A DNA stretch of 64,000 nucleotides from assembly GCA_019916065.1 (NCBI GenBank), contig CM034237.1:40778485-40842484 (forward strand), given 5' to 3'. The DNA is from Vitellaria paradoxa (Eukaryota; Streptophyta; Magnoliopsida; Ericales; Sapotaceae). A program made the translations under genes and the position numbers. Shown piece after piece: positions 42,990-53,560 of the stretch; positions within the stretch are counted from its first letter, which is position 1; every line of letters begins with the position of its first letter. The notes below the pieces were generated by a model. It was not told the origin of the DNA and made no database searches. It saw only the letters and a list, made by a program, of their open reading frames with translations.

Positions 42990-43900
42990 ATCTCTATATG
43001 CTTCATACACTCATGAAAGATATTATTATGGGCAATCTAAATGGCATTAGTATTATCACAATACAAAGGAGTACTACTGGTGAAAGAGAGACCCATATCT
43101 GCAAGAAGCCAATGAAGGCAGAGGAGCTCAGAAGTAGAGTTAACAAGTGCACAATATTCAGCCTCGGTGCTGGAGCAAGTAGTGACAGACTGCTTCTTAT
43201 TTCACCATGAGATGAGTGAAGTGCCAAGAAAGAAGTAATACCCAGTAGTAGAGTGACGATCAGTAGGGTAACCAAGCCAATCAACATCTGAAAAAGCATA
43301 AACTATAATGGAGAGAATGAGGAAAAGAGAAGCCCATGAAATAAAGTACTCTTGATATACCTCAGAATCCAAAGAACAGCTGCATAGTGAGTAGATAGGG
43401 ATGCATGCATAAACTGGCTAACCAAAGGAACAGTATAAGAGATGTCCGGCGAGTCATAGTAAGATAAATGAGACTCCCAACAAGCTATCGACGAAAAGTA
43501 GGATCAGATAAGAGTTCACCCTTAGTTGCAAGTAACTTCAGATTAGTCTCCAAAGGACTATTAAAAGTTTTATTATCAATGAGATCAGCTCGAGATAGGT
43601 CAAAAGCATATTTATCTTCAGAGATATAATATCTCTGAAAACTGGAAGTTACCTCAAGACCCAAGAAATAGCTAAATTTGCCCAAATCTTTTATTTTCAA
43701 AGTATTGACTAAGAAACTGCTGAAGTGCGTTAATCCCAGATAAATCATCGCCAATTATAACCATATCATCAACATAAAGTAGCAAAAGAATAATACCAGT
43801 GGAGAAGCGATGAGTAAATAACGCAGAGTCATAGGTACTGGGTGTAAAGCCTTGCTAGGCTAAAATAGAACTAAACTTAAAAAATCAAGCTCGAGGAGAT
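42990..43900 (-). pseudogene. Copia-5 RT end and RNase H
   Basis: Minus-strand frames show LLLYVDDMVI (near 43755-43800), the FSYFLGLEVTSS and DNKTFNSPLETNLKL text, and RNase H with SSTEAEY near 43150-43185. Several stops and indels separate these pieces. Homology ends at 42990 within the RNase H tail (text for FHECMKHIEID-type sequence). Confidence 0.8.
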
Positions 43901-44800
43901 TGTTTAAGCCAATAGAGTGCCTAACGAAGTCAGCGAACTTTCTGAGAAGGATGAGAATATCCATGAGAAGGTGTCATGTATACCTCATCAGTAAGATCAC
44001 CATTAAGGAAGGCATTTTTGACGTCCATTTGGAATAACATCCATCATCGAATAGTTGTAACGGCAAGTAAGGATCGAAAAAAAGTCAGGCGAGCCACAGG
44101 AGCAAAAGTGTCCTCATAATCAATGCCATACTTCTGAGTAAATTTCTTCGTAACAAGACGAGCTTTATAATGCTCTACTAATCCATCTGTTCGAGTCTTT
44201 ATTTTATAAATCCATTTACAAGCTACTGCAGTTTTGTGAGACGGGAAGTCAACCAGGTCCCAAGTATAGGTAGAAATAAGAACATTGAGTTCATCATTCA
44301 TTGTTTACTACCAAAGGGTCAAAATTTGCCTACGATAAGAGCAAGGCTCGTAAAAAAAAAAAAAAAAAAACCTAATAATAGAATAGCAATGATAATCTTT
44401 AAGATAAGGAGGAGGAGTTTTTACCCAGGTGAGATGGTGAAACTCAGGTGATGATGGAGTAGAAACAGTAGAAGAAAGTTCAAGGGTAGAAACAGTAGGG
44501 GAAGGCTCAAGAGCAAAAGGTAGAGGCAAGAAGTCCACAAGCATGCCAGATGAGCCGAGTGAGGATGTTGAGTGGTCACCTTAAGAGTTTGAAGAACCTA
44601 CATCACAAGAGTTAGTATCTGGAAAGAGAGTAATAGAAGAATCAGTAAAAATGGTTGAATGATGAGAAGGGCTAAAGGGAAGTTTGATTATGTCAGTAAA
44701 TAAGCAATGTTCCTAGAACTGAATATGTCGAGAAAGACGAAGGTGTTTGAAAATGGGTTCATAACAATGATAGCCCTTTTATTTAATACCATAGCTAAGA
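43901..44800 (-). pseudogene. Copia-5 start of reverse transcriptase
   Basis: The open frame 44044-44301 encodes TYTWDLVDFPSHKTAVACKW, KIKTRTDGLVEHYKARLVTK and KYGIDYEDTFAPVARLTFF, standard Copia RT blocks. Upstream in the element (to the right) is a serine/proline-rich linker with an A-run near 44352-44369. Confidence 0.8.
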
Positions 44801-45870
44801 AAACAATGTAAGTGAGAGCGAGGCTCTAATTTGGTACTGTCATGCTGGGGAAGAAGGACAAAACATGCATAGCCAAAAATTTTGAGACATGAATAATTTG
44901 GTACCATCCCATACAAATGTTCATAAGGAGAGCAATTAGAAATTATGGAAGAAGGAACCCTATTAATTGTGCAAACAGCTGTGAGAGTAGCTTCTCCCCA
45001 AAAAGGTTCATGTAGAGAAGCAAAAATGATAAGTGATCAGATAGTATTTAAAACGTGACGGTATTTTCGTTTAGCATAACCATTCTGCTAAGATGTATAA
45101 AGACAAGATAAGTGAGACAGAGACCCATTTTGTTCAAGATTTTCAAGAATAGAGTTATCTTTATATTCCATAACATTATTGAAACGAAAAATTTTAATCT
45201 TGCAAGAAAATTGAGTTTGGATCATTTTGTGAAAATTATAAAAAAATTTGGATAGCTCAGACCGGTTATGAAGTAAATAAATCCAAGTGTATCATGAAAA
45301 ATCATCAACAAAAATCATAAAGTAACAACTTTCCCCCTTAGTGGCAATAGGTCCAGGTTCCCAAATATCAGAATGAATAAAATCAAAAGGTGTAGTAGAA
45401 TTAGAATCATTTTTATTAAATGGTAAAACAGTTTTATTTTCCTAATTGATATGGTAAACAATCAAAAGAAAAAAAATCAATGGGACCTAAATGTCCTTTT
45501 GACGCTAACAAACAGACACGAGACAATGAAGTATGACCAAAATGAGAGTGCCACAAGCTAGAAGTAGTGGTGGCAACTGTAACTAATTGAGAAACTAATG
45601 AAAAAGGGGTCGGAAAATACAAAGACGTAAGCTCAAAGAGGCAACCAACTTTACGTCCTATCCCAATCAACTAGTCCCTTCGAGGATCCTGCACAACACA
45701 CCCATCATTAGAAAATTTCACAATATAACCAAGTTCAACAAGTTGACCCACAGAGAGAAGATTTAAAGATAACTTAGGGACAAGATACGAATTAGGTATA
45801 CAAAAATTATGACTAGCAATTAAACCAACATGACTTACTGACATATGAGAACTATTAGTAGTATAGATTA
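44801..45870 (-). pseudogene. Copia-5 integrase and pre-integrase
   Basis: The frame 45434-45670 contains the pre-integrase LWHSHFGHTSLSRVCLLASK. Further right the minus strand reads SHMSVSHVGLIASHN and LNLLSVGQLVELGY, the segment before it. Left of it, decayed integrase text extends to about 44800. The gag and the DSGA protease motif that should precede are not found. Confidence 0.75.
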
Positions 45871-45926
45871 ATGGGGCTTGAAGAGAAGAAAAAGAAAAAA
45901 AAAACTTTAGGAACTAGAATTCAATT

Positions 45927-45938
45927 GCTTTAATACCA
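45927..45938 (-). other. Copia-5 primer-binding site
   Basis: On the minus strand TGGTATTAAAGC, two changes (C to T, G to A) from TGGTATCAGAGC, directly after the LTR end. Confidence 0.65.
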
Positions 45939-46153
45939 TGATAAAATAAAGAGAGGACATAGAATTTAACTAATGAAAAATAGAAGAATTGTATTAAAAC
46001 TATATGTACAAGAATATAAAGAAGACTTTATATAGGTAAAGCTAGAAAATAGAATTGAAAACTAAAATAAAGACCTAGAATGAAAAAGATTTTCTAATTT
46101 CTATATATACAAGATTATAATTTCCTAGTTTCTATATTCTATATATGTCAACA
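45939..46153 (-). repeat. Copia-5 5' LTR
   Basis: About 215 bases, reading on the minus strand from TGTTGACATATATAG to ...TTTTATCA, directly before the primer site. Its outer edge is exactly where SOT5 homology resumes (TGAGCTATGTG). Confidence 0.7.
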
Positions 46154-46292
46154 TGAGCTATGTGTTGCCTGATTTGGGAGTGGTGACAAGAATGGTATCG
46201 TATTTTGAGGGTGAAGTGCTAGTGGGATGTAAGTAATCCTTGCAAGGACCTGGACGTGAACCAAAAACGTTTATATTGATATAAGTCAAGTG
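46154..46292 (-). pseudogene. SOT5, middle piece
   Basis: Minus-strand sulfotransferase text covering the PKSGTTWL region and the N-terminal YQYxxF / LQGLL region. Decayed by small indels. It ends at the AAGTG duplication where the long LTR-like insert starts. Confidence 0.82.
46288..46292 (+). other. Left target-site duplication of the 2.56-kb insert
   Basis: AAGTG at 46288-46292 and 48855-48859. Removing the insert and one copy restores GTCAAGTGTAAGCCATCC, continuous with the other SOT genes. Confidence 0.88.
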
Positions 46293-48854
46293 TGTCACGC
46301 CTCGGATCTCATGACCTGAGGGGTGAGTGAATTATGCTTCACGTACATGCATCAAATATACCCATTCCCTGATCAGAGCCATGTTACCCTGGAACAAACA
46401 CTCTTAGTCCATAATGATAATCTAATAGTAAAGTAATAGGTACCCTTAATTTAACTAGGCCACAATGCTCCAATTATAGTCCCAACAATAAATTAAAAAT
46501 AAAAAAAAATCTTGGCCTTATGGCCTTACAACCCAATCGAACTACTCCAAATAAAATTTTAATATAGTCCAGGCTAGTTTAAGGTAAAAAAAAAAGGAAT
46601 AATAATAATAATAATAATAGAAAACACTCTAAGACTAGTCCTATGCAACGGCCCCACCTAATTGCTGGGTTCCACACCTGTGACACAATTTGTAGGGACG
46701 TGAGCACTAATCCATTTGTGCCCACGATGCATAATAATGGCATATATGATATGTAACAAAATAACATGAACAATAATCCATACCAGATTAATCGATAACC
46801 CTAATCTATCACAATATATCATCATTTAAACTCAATACTCAACATCAGCGTGAATCTCAATAGTAATTCAAGTTTATTAGTCTTATTAATCTTATCATCA
46901 TATCACATCCACAATTACATTCACGTTCTCATTCCCGGAGTGGGTACCACCAACGCCATTTTTTATGGGCCAGTACCCAACATTTAGGGCCAAAAACTTG
47001 GGCTAGCCACGATTAGCCAAATACACGTCATATTGTATGCTACTAACCTATCGACATGAACACCAAATCCCTATGCAGGTTTTGGGTCTTCCAACCCTAG
47101 GGTAGTCTCTATACCTTTCCTATTTTCTAGTACCCCCATCCGTTTATTCATAATCTCAATCTCATTTCACATTCTCTCTCCATTATCATAGCTATTTTTA
47201 TTACTTTTTTAATAACATATTTAAAACACTTTATCACAAACCATATTATATTATAAATAATCTATCACATGCAAAATCATTTCATCGCAACAATTTATCG
47301 TATCAATTATCATCATCTTTAATATCATCCTAAAAATCCTTTCCTAATCAACCCATCACACTTAATATCATCTCATAATTTATCATAATCAAAGTCATCT
47401 CGTACTTATCTTTATCACAACAACTTATCATCATCTACCATTATTACACTGGTATTAATTACAAAGGTCTTTCATATGGAATTTTCTATTTAATTAAAAT
47501 CATCCGAATGCTTTAAATTCACACTTTTCTCATTGACATAAAAAAAGAACCCATCCTCCTGAAATCTCTTTTTTTTTTTTTGGTTTTAGGAAACTTTTAC
47601 CAAGGGATATCATTAAAATAAATATAATAGAAATTATCTCATAGGCCAAACTATGATTTCCTACAACTTTAGGGATAAAATTGTGATTTCTCAAAAATAC
47701 TTGGGTCATTTCGCAAATATTCATAAAAGTTTGGAGTCATTATGTTATTATCTAAAACCTTAGGGGTAAATTTTGAAATTTTAGTAGCTATGGGGTTAAA
47801 CTGAAATTCCTTTTCTCTTTTTTTAACATAATTTGGGGTTAGTTCATAAATATAAATTTTTTGGGGGTTAAATAGTAATTTAAAAGCTTTCAGAGAATAT
47901 ACTTTAGCATATACCCTTATAAAATCTCATCCCGAGTTCCAGAAGGCTTCCCGTAACGTCTTGGGTTTAATTTGGACAGTATTCATACAATATAGTCTAA
48001 ATTTAATCACATTTATGCAAAGTAAAGACATGAAAAATTATCAAAATATTTTTACATTTCATATATGTAAATAAAATGCACTAAATTCCTATCTCAAATT
48101 TTCAAGCAAGTGTCAGCGGGTTGCCCACAACCTTCTTGTGTGCTTAAGTTTTAGCCCTAACATCAAAAAAAATTTTACCAATAGTCTTAACATATTTTTA
48201 ACTACGAGATCTTAGAATATTTTGAGATTTAGTAGAAGTTTGGTACACTTACCCGGTATTATGTTGTTATTCTACACTCTCAATTTCTACCATTTTTAGT
48301 CGAATGATAACCAAAATATTTTTCTCACTTCCTCTCCATCTTTCTCTATCTCACTATCTTTTATTTTGGATCATCATTTTCTCTAACAGACACATATGCA
48401 CTCACCTATATACATGGAGATGCTTAGTGGCTAAGTATTGTTTGCCCAGGACTGCATCTTTGCTATGCCCTATACTATCTATTTGACTTCTCCTTTGCGA
48501 GTCTGTTTCATTTTTTTGGAAGATAAAAGACTGCAAAAAAAAAAGTGCAACTCCTCAGGTGTCCACTTTATTTTTATTTTCATTTTTTCTCCTCATTTGT
48601 TGCAAACAGGCAATACGTATACCTATATATATATGGCCCCCTTGTAGCTTTGAGGGTTGCAAGCATAGCCTACAACCATTCTTCTTATGCAATTTTTTTT
48701 TTTTCAAATGAGACAAAAGTCATATACATACATTTGCCTATATATATATACATATACATGATCTTTAGCCCCCTTAAAGGTTGCAGGCTTAGCTACAACC
48801 ATTTCTTTTTTTTTTTTTTTTTTTTTTTGTATTTCAAAAAAGCATGTTATTACA
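46293..48854. mobile_element. Solo LTR or LTR-like element in SOT5
   Basis: The insert starts TGTCACGCCTCGG and ends ATGTTATTACA (TGT...ACA), with a 5-bp duplication, as an LTR would. It is 2562 bases long with no coding region. It contains an AAT repeat near 46597-46619, an internal duplication of a GGxTGCAxGCxTAGCCTACAACC motif near 48630-48800, and a T-run near 48806-48828. With no primer site or second LTR, a solo LTR of a gypsy-type element is the simplest reading. A non-coding LTR element without distinguishable LTRs is an alternative. Confidence 0.68.
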
Positions 48855-49018
48855 AAGTGTAAGCCATCCATTTTCTCTAGGTAGGGAAGTCAATAATTCC
48901 TGGCATTCTTCTTAGGTCACACCACCTTCTAAGTAATAGATAAGAGAAGAAGATAGGGGTTTGGAGGTTAGCACGGAGTTGAAGGAAATTTTGGATTCTT
49001 AATTTCCCTTCTAGTGTC
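48855..49018 (-). pseudogene. SOT5, N-terminal piece
   Basis: Matches the first 50 or so codons of SOT3 on the minus strand (the text for SVPTSKPP, YYSEGD and ECRELLISLP). The position equivalent to the SOT3 start region reads ACACTAG, so no ATG remains. The flank beyond is also shared with SOT3 (CCAACCTTTATGGATCAATGG). Confidence 0.8.
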
Positions 49019-49050
49019 CAACCTTTATGGATCAATGGCACGTGCATGCG

Positions 49051-49051
<1 letters not shown>

Positions 49052-49091
<40 letters not shown>

Positions 49092-49093
49092 GT
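49052..49093. repeat. (CA)n(TA)n microsatellite upstream of SOT5
   Basis: A run of about ten CA followed by about eleven TA. SOT3 has a shorter CA/TA patch at the same position (28450-28477). Confidence 0.9.
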
Positions 49094-50160
49094 GAAAGAA
49101 GGGAGGTTAACATCACTCACATGTTAGATATGTGACATCAAGGTTATGAACTATCTAATTAAAATAAAAAAATTAAACTACTCAAAATATTAATGCCACA
49201 AGGCTAATATCGGGGTGATACAAGCCTTCTAAGCTACATTTGGTTACAAAAAAAAGTTTTTAACTTTTTTTGTAATTTTTATCGTCCAACGAATCACACT
49301 TTCAACAACCATTTTTCTCGACCAAATATAAATTTGGTCATTAAAGGGTGATTTTTTTCGACCAAAATAAGATTGGTCGCTAATAGTAATTTTTCCCAAC
49401 CAAATAAAATTTGGTGGCTAAAGGGTAACCTTTTAGCGACCAATTGTCGCTAAAAGGTTACCCTTTAGCAACAAAAATTAACTTGGTTAGATAGGTCCTT
49501 TACAAGGACTAATAAACCCTCCAGATAAATGCAACTCTTCTTTTAGGAGCATTTCACATTTATCTGTCCCCCTCCTTAGTTAGAGGGCATCCTTTACTAC
49601 ATTCCTTCCTAAGGTTCTACTATTTCTTTTTCTTTTTTGCTACTTTTTTCTTTTTATAAAAAGCAACAAAAAATAAAAAGAAAAAAATTTAAATGCGCTC
49701 AACCAAGAAATACAATCTATAAATGATAGGAAAAGAAACTAATCTGTCTTTGTTGCTAAAAACTTGAATAAAAAATAATAAAATATTTATTACTTTTGCC
49801 GGCCAATTGGTTGGTAAAAGTATCATCTTTGGCTATCAATTCGTTTGTTAAAAGATTACTCTTTAGCGACTAAACTAATTTGGTTGCTAAAAGATTACTT
49901 TCACTGATCAATTGATTGCTAAAAATTTGAATAAAAAATAAAAAATATTTATTATCTTTACTGATCAATTGATCAATAAAGATGTCACTTTAGTTACCAA
50001 TTGGTTGCTGAAAGACTATCTTTTAGTGACCTAATTAATTTGGTTATGCTTGGCAATGAGTCTAAATGTTGACATTTGATGTTGGCATCCAACGGCAACC
50101 CTAGCGTCCAAACGGTGTTTAGTAGAATGTCTGAAATTGCTATAATTTGAATTCTAAACA
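49094..50160. repeat. GTCGCTAAAA-rich repeat region
   Basis: No gene is seen. From about 49240 to 50050 the words GACCAATTGGTCGCTAAAAG, TTTAGCGACCAA and close variants recur many times in both orientations. The same kind of word array is known from subterminal regions of plant CACTA elements, but I see no CACTA terminus here. Confidence 0.5.
49417..49469. repeat. Perfect 24-base inverted repeat, 5-base loop
   Basis: Arms 49417-49440 and 49446-49469 are exact reverse complements (outer end GCTAAAGGGTAACC, inner end TTTTAGCGAC), separated by CAATT. Confidence 0.9.
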
Positions 50161-52061
50161 CTTATTTTGTGCCCAAACCCATTTTGTGCCCAAATCATCA
50201 TCAAGCTAAATGAGAATGCGTATTTATATTTAGATGATATTTGTTTACTTGATTGAGCATATCATGTCCATAATTCTTGATTAGCCGGGAGTGCCACGTT
50301 GATATATGGACGGGATCCATAATTTTGAGAAAAGTAAACAAATGAGATTTTGAAAATACTGGATAATCCCCAGTCGATATATATGATTGGAACTTAGTCA
50401 TTTGGAGTCGAGACATTAATTATGAGATATGATTATGAGATTTTTTTCAGACTGCAGCTGGACCCTGCTTAAGTTAAGCAGATGCCTGATTAGGGGTGTA
50501 ACTCAGTTCCCTAACAAAAGGGCCAGGGGATGTAACTCGATTCCCTTGAGTCTTAACTAATTGGGGGTGTAATTTAGGGGTGAGCATCAGTCAGTATGGT
50601 TCGAAAATATTGATTTTTATAACCAAACCAATTATTTTTGAAAATAAAAAATGATAACCAAACCGACCAAATAATATACACTAACCGAATGTTAACCAAA
50701 CCAAATTATATCGATTCGATTATGATCGATTCAGTTATATATGCATATAAATTTAACTATATTTTTTATAACTTAATTATAGAAATAAAATAACACTTGT
50801 ATAAAATAACAATTTTTATACAAGTGTTATTTTAGACTTAGAATGTGTATTTAATATTATAACAATTTGTTGATTTTCTATAATCTTTGAGATTTGAAAA
50901 GATGAAACCATTGATAGAGTGGATGTCTAAATTGACTATTATATATATATATATATATATATATTAATTTGGTTAATTCGGTTAATTTGGTTCTAGAATT
51001 TCAAAATCATACCCAAAATTGATAACCATTATTTTTATAAAAAAAAAAAAATAACTAAACCGACCGTTGCTAAATAAATAGCCGAACTAAACTTCTTTAA
51101 TTTGGTTGGTACGATTCAAAAATCAAAATTTAACCGAATTATACACACCCATAGTGTAATTCGGTTCCTTAATTACTATTTATATTTATTTTCTACTTGA
51201 TCTAAGTAGATGCCTAACTAGAGGTGTAACTCGATTCCCTAGCAGAAGAGCCAGGGGGTGTAACTTGGCTCCCCTGAGCCTCACGCCTATGAGAGTATAA
51301 CTCAGTTCCTCACTTGTAATAAACATTGAGATATACATTCGCCGTAAGCATAAACGATGTAGTTAATAACCCCGCGTGCTTTGCTAAGTGTCACCCATTC
51401 CAGGATAAGGTTTATGGTAGATGGAGATTATAGAATATGCATTGGCATTGTATTCTATCATCACCTATTGCATGAGATTGCGTATAGTATTGTTGTGTGT
51501 TGATATCTTAAGATTGTTAATTATAATGATGTTTAATATGTGATTTATTAATGAAGAGTTGAGTTGTGAATAGTGAATAATAAAGTTAGGAATTACGATG
51601 ACTTGGTTCTCGAGGTGGGACATATAAGCAACTTAGGCTTTTAAGTAGCCTAAGTGTAGTCTTAACTATGGATAATAACAATTAACAATTGTATTCGTTC
51701 TTCTAAATTGAGAGTTAAATTATTAATATTATGAATTGTATGAACTTGAGTGTTTGTCTGATACTTATATTTATGATATTATGATTTTAAGAGGTATAAA
51801 CATGATTATAGCATTTGTTCTAACTGTTCAGACCTTGGAGGAGGTCATTGGGAATGGTGTTAAGGTGGATTATGCTATTGATTAATTGATGGTGATATGC
51901 TCAAGTATTATTTTGTATAAGAGTGAGTAATGATTTTGGATATATTGGTGATTATAATTTATTACGATTTGAATTTGGATTGGATTTTTATTTTATTTTA
52001 TTTAGTTTTCACATTCTCATACTGTTTATACCGGACAATTAAGTTAGGGGGCGTGACATTG
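50161..52061 (-). repeat. LTR-like repeat, minus orientation, with internal MITE
   Basis: Read on the minus strand it starts TGTCACGCCCCC at 52061, like the insert in SOT5. No coding was seen. The text AAGxAGATGCCT, GGTGTAACTC, ATTCCCT and GCCAGGGGxTGTAACT occurs at 50470-50550 and again at 51205-51290. A hAT-type MITE interrupts it. Its left border was not found, so the extent is approximate. It abuts Copia-3 on the right. Confidence 0.4.
50575..51153. mobile_element. hAT-type MITE with 8-bp target duplication
   Basis: The 579-base insert starts TAGGGGTGAGCA and ends TACACACCCATA, imperfect inverted ends, and is flanked by GTGTAATT (50567-50574 and 51154-51161). The interior is AT-rich and full of AACCAAACCGA/TTCGGTTAATTTGGTT words in inverted arrangement. 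This matches the common plant MITEs with GGGGTGxxCA ends and GGTTCGGTT-type interiors. No transposase. Confidence 0.8.
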
Positions 52062-52069
52062 GCACAATC

Positions 52070-52860
52070 AGCTCCAAGACTTGTGATGATGCTATTATAA
52101 CTTTGAGTGATGTCAAACATATCCCTGATTTAAGGAAAAATCTAATTTTCTTGGGAACCTTAGACTCAAACGACTATATGTATATACAAGTCTGAAGGTA
52201 GAGTTTTGAGGGTCACAAAAGGTTTTATGGTTGTCATGAAGGTTTAAAAAATTGAGAAAAATATCTATAACTTGTTAATGAGTATAGTTGTAGGTGGAGC
52301 ACATGCAACTACAAATTCTAGCTTAAAGAATGACGAGACTCTCTCGTGGCATATGCGGCTGGGGCATATAAATGAGAGATGCATGGCAGAGCTGCACAAG
52401 AGGGACTTGCTAAAGGGTGTAAAATCTTACAAGTTAGATTTTTATAAATTTTGTGTGCTTGGGAAATAGTGTAAAGTTCAGTTGAAAACTGCTATTCACA
52501 AGATAGAGGGTTTTCTTGATTGCGCATGCTCTAATGTTTGGGGATCGATTAAAGTTATTTCACATGGTGGATCAATATATTTCATAACGTTCATTTATAA
52601 ATATTCAAGAAAAAATTGCTTTTACTTCATGAAGCACAGGTCTTTGAGAAGTTTAAGTTGTAGAAATCTAAAGTAATAAACAATTGTATAGAGTACAAGG
52701 AAATGGCATTCCTAAAGTTTTGCAACGAGATGGTATCAAAAGGCACTTCACAGTAAAAAAACACCATAACAGAACGAAATAGCAGAGAAAATGAACAAGA
52801 CTATTGTAGAAAGAGTAAAGTGCATAAGATTGAAGATAAGGCTTCTTATTTTTAGGTAGG
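52070..52860 (+). pseudogene. Copia-3 pre-integrase and integrase
   Basis: Pieces: LSWHMRLGHINERCMAELHK (about 52345-52400), the finger end YKFCVLGK, then SNVWGSIKVISHGGSIYFIT in place of SDVWGP, and decayed text to about 52860. The first catalytic Asp reads Asn, and the second acidic motif is not recognisable. Stops near 52467, 52674 and 52755. Confidence 0.75.
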
Positions 52861-53560
52861 GCTGTGAATATGACTTGTTATATCATCAAAAAATCACCTA
52901 ATTTGGAATTAGATGGAAAGGTCGCGGAGGCGGTGGGGATAAAGAAAGAAGTAGATTATTCTATAAGTAAATTTTTCGGATATTCTGCTTATGTTCATAT
53001 TCCTAGTGATAAAAAAGTCCAAGTTGGATCACAAATCCAAAAGGTACATTTTTCTTGGTTTCAAGAAAGATGTAAACGGGTACAAGTTGTGGGATTCGGT
53101 GAGTAAGAAAGTGGTAATCAGCATGGATGTAGTATTTAACGAGTTAAGACATGCTGAGAGCTTTGAAAAAAGAGTAGAAAGGGAATTTAGAAGAAAGCAA
53201 TAGCAAGCAGGCTATGGATGTGGAGCTGAATAGTTCAGAGAAAAAGAATGGTTATCCATAGAATAAGACGGGTTAGCTACCTTAGCATTGCTGTTGACGG
53301 GCCTAGATGCAACACAAAACCACTAGTCAAGTATGGTTTTAAAGATCTTGTGAGTTATGCATTGGTGACTAGTTGTGGGGATCCATCTAGTTTTTCAAGA
53401 TGCAGTGAGTAGTTCTGAAATGGATAGATTGATGGAAGTCATGATGGAAGAGTTAGAGTCACTACACAGAAACAAGACTTGGGATTTAGTAAACTTGCCT
53501 AAGGGTAAAAAATCAATTGTTTGCAAGTAGGTTTACAGAAAAAATAAAGCAATTTCAGTG
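52861..53560 (+). pseudogene. Copia-3 integrase end and linker
   Basis: PNLELDGKVAEAVGIKKEVD, FFGYSAYVHIPSDKKVQ, and in the other frame HKSKRYIFLGFKKDVNGYKLW and KVVISMDVVFNE: the usual C-terminal Copia integrase text spread over two frames. Further on, MEELESLHRNKTWDLVNLPK starts the RT. Confidence 0.75.

Larger units (their letters stand above)
42990..46153 (-). mobile_element. Copia-5: truncated Copia inserted in SOT5
   Basis: A minus-strand Ty1/copia element. From its 5' side (right) it has a short LTR (45939-46153), a primer site, pre-integrase, integrase, RT and RNase H, and it ends inside RNase H at 42990, so the 3' LTR is lost. Gag and protease are also missing between the primer site and the pre-integrase text. 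The short LTR and the wording (SSTEAEY, LWHSHFGH) recall the Ale-type lineage; this is inference. SOT5 continues at both edges (42989 and 46154), but the gene part between them is gone. Confidence 0.85.

Noticed and set aside
46293..48854. A hidden gene in the 2.56-kb insert
   Set aside because: Open frames are short and low-complexity, and the ends and duplication identify an LTR-type insertion.
48545..48862. 105-residue plus-strand open frame
   Set aside because: Its product is phenylalanine/tyrosine/isoleucine runs from AT microsatellites and a T-run; no protein-like composition.
49240..50050. CACTA transposon terminus
   Set aside because: The GTCGCTAAAA words resemble CACTA subterminal repeats, but no CACTA/TAGTG end or 3-base duplication was found.
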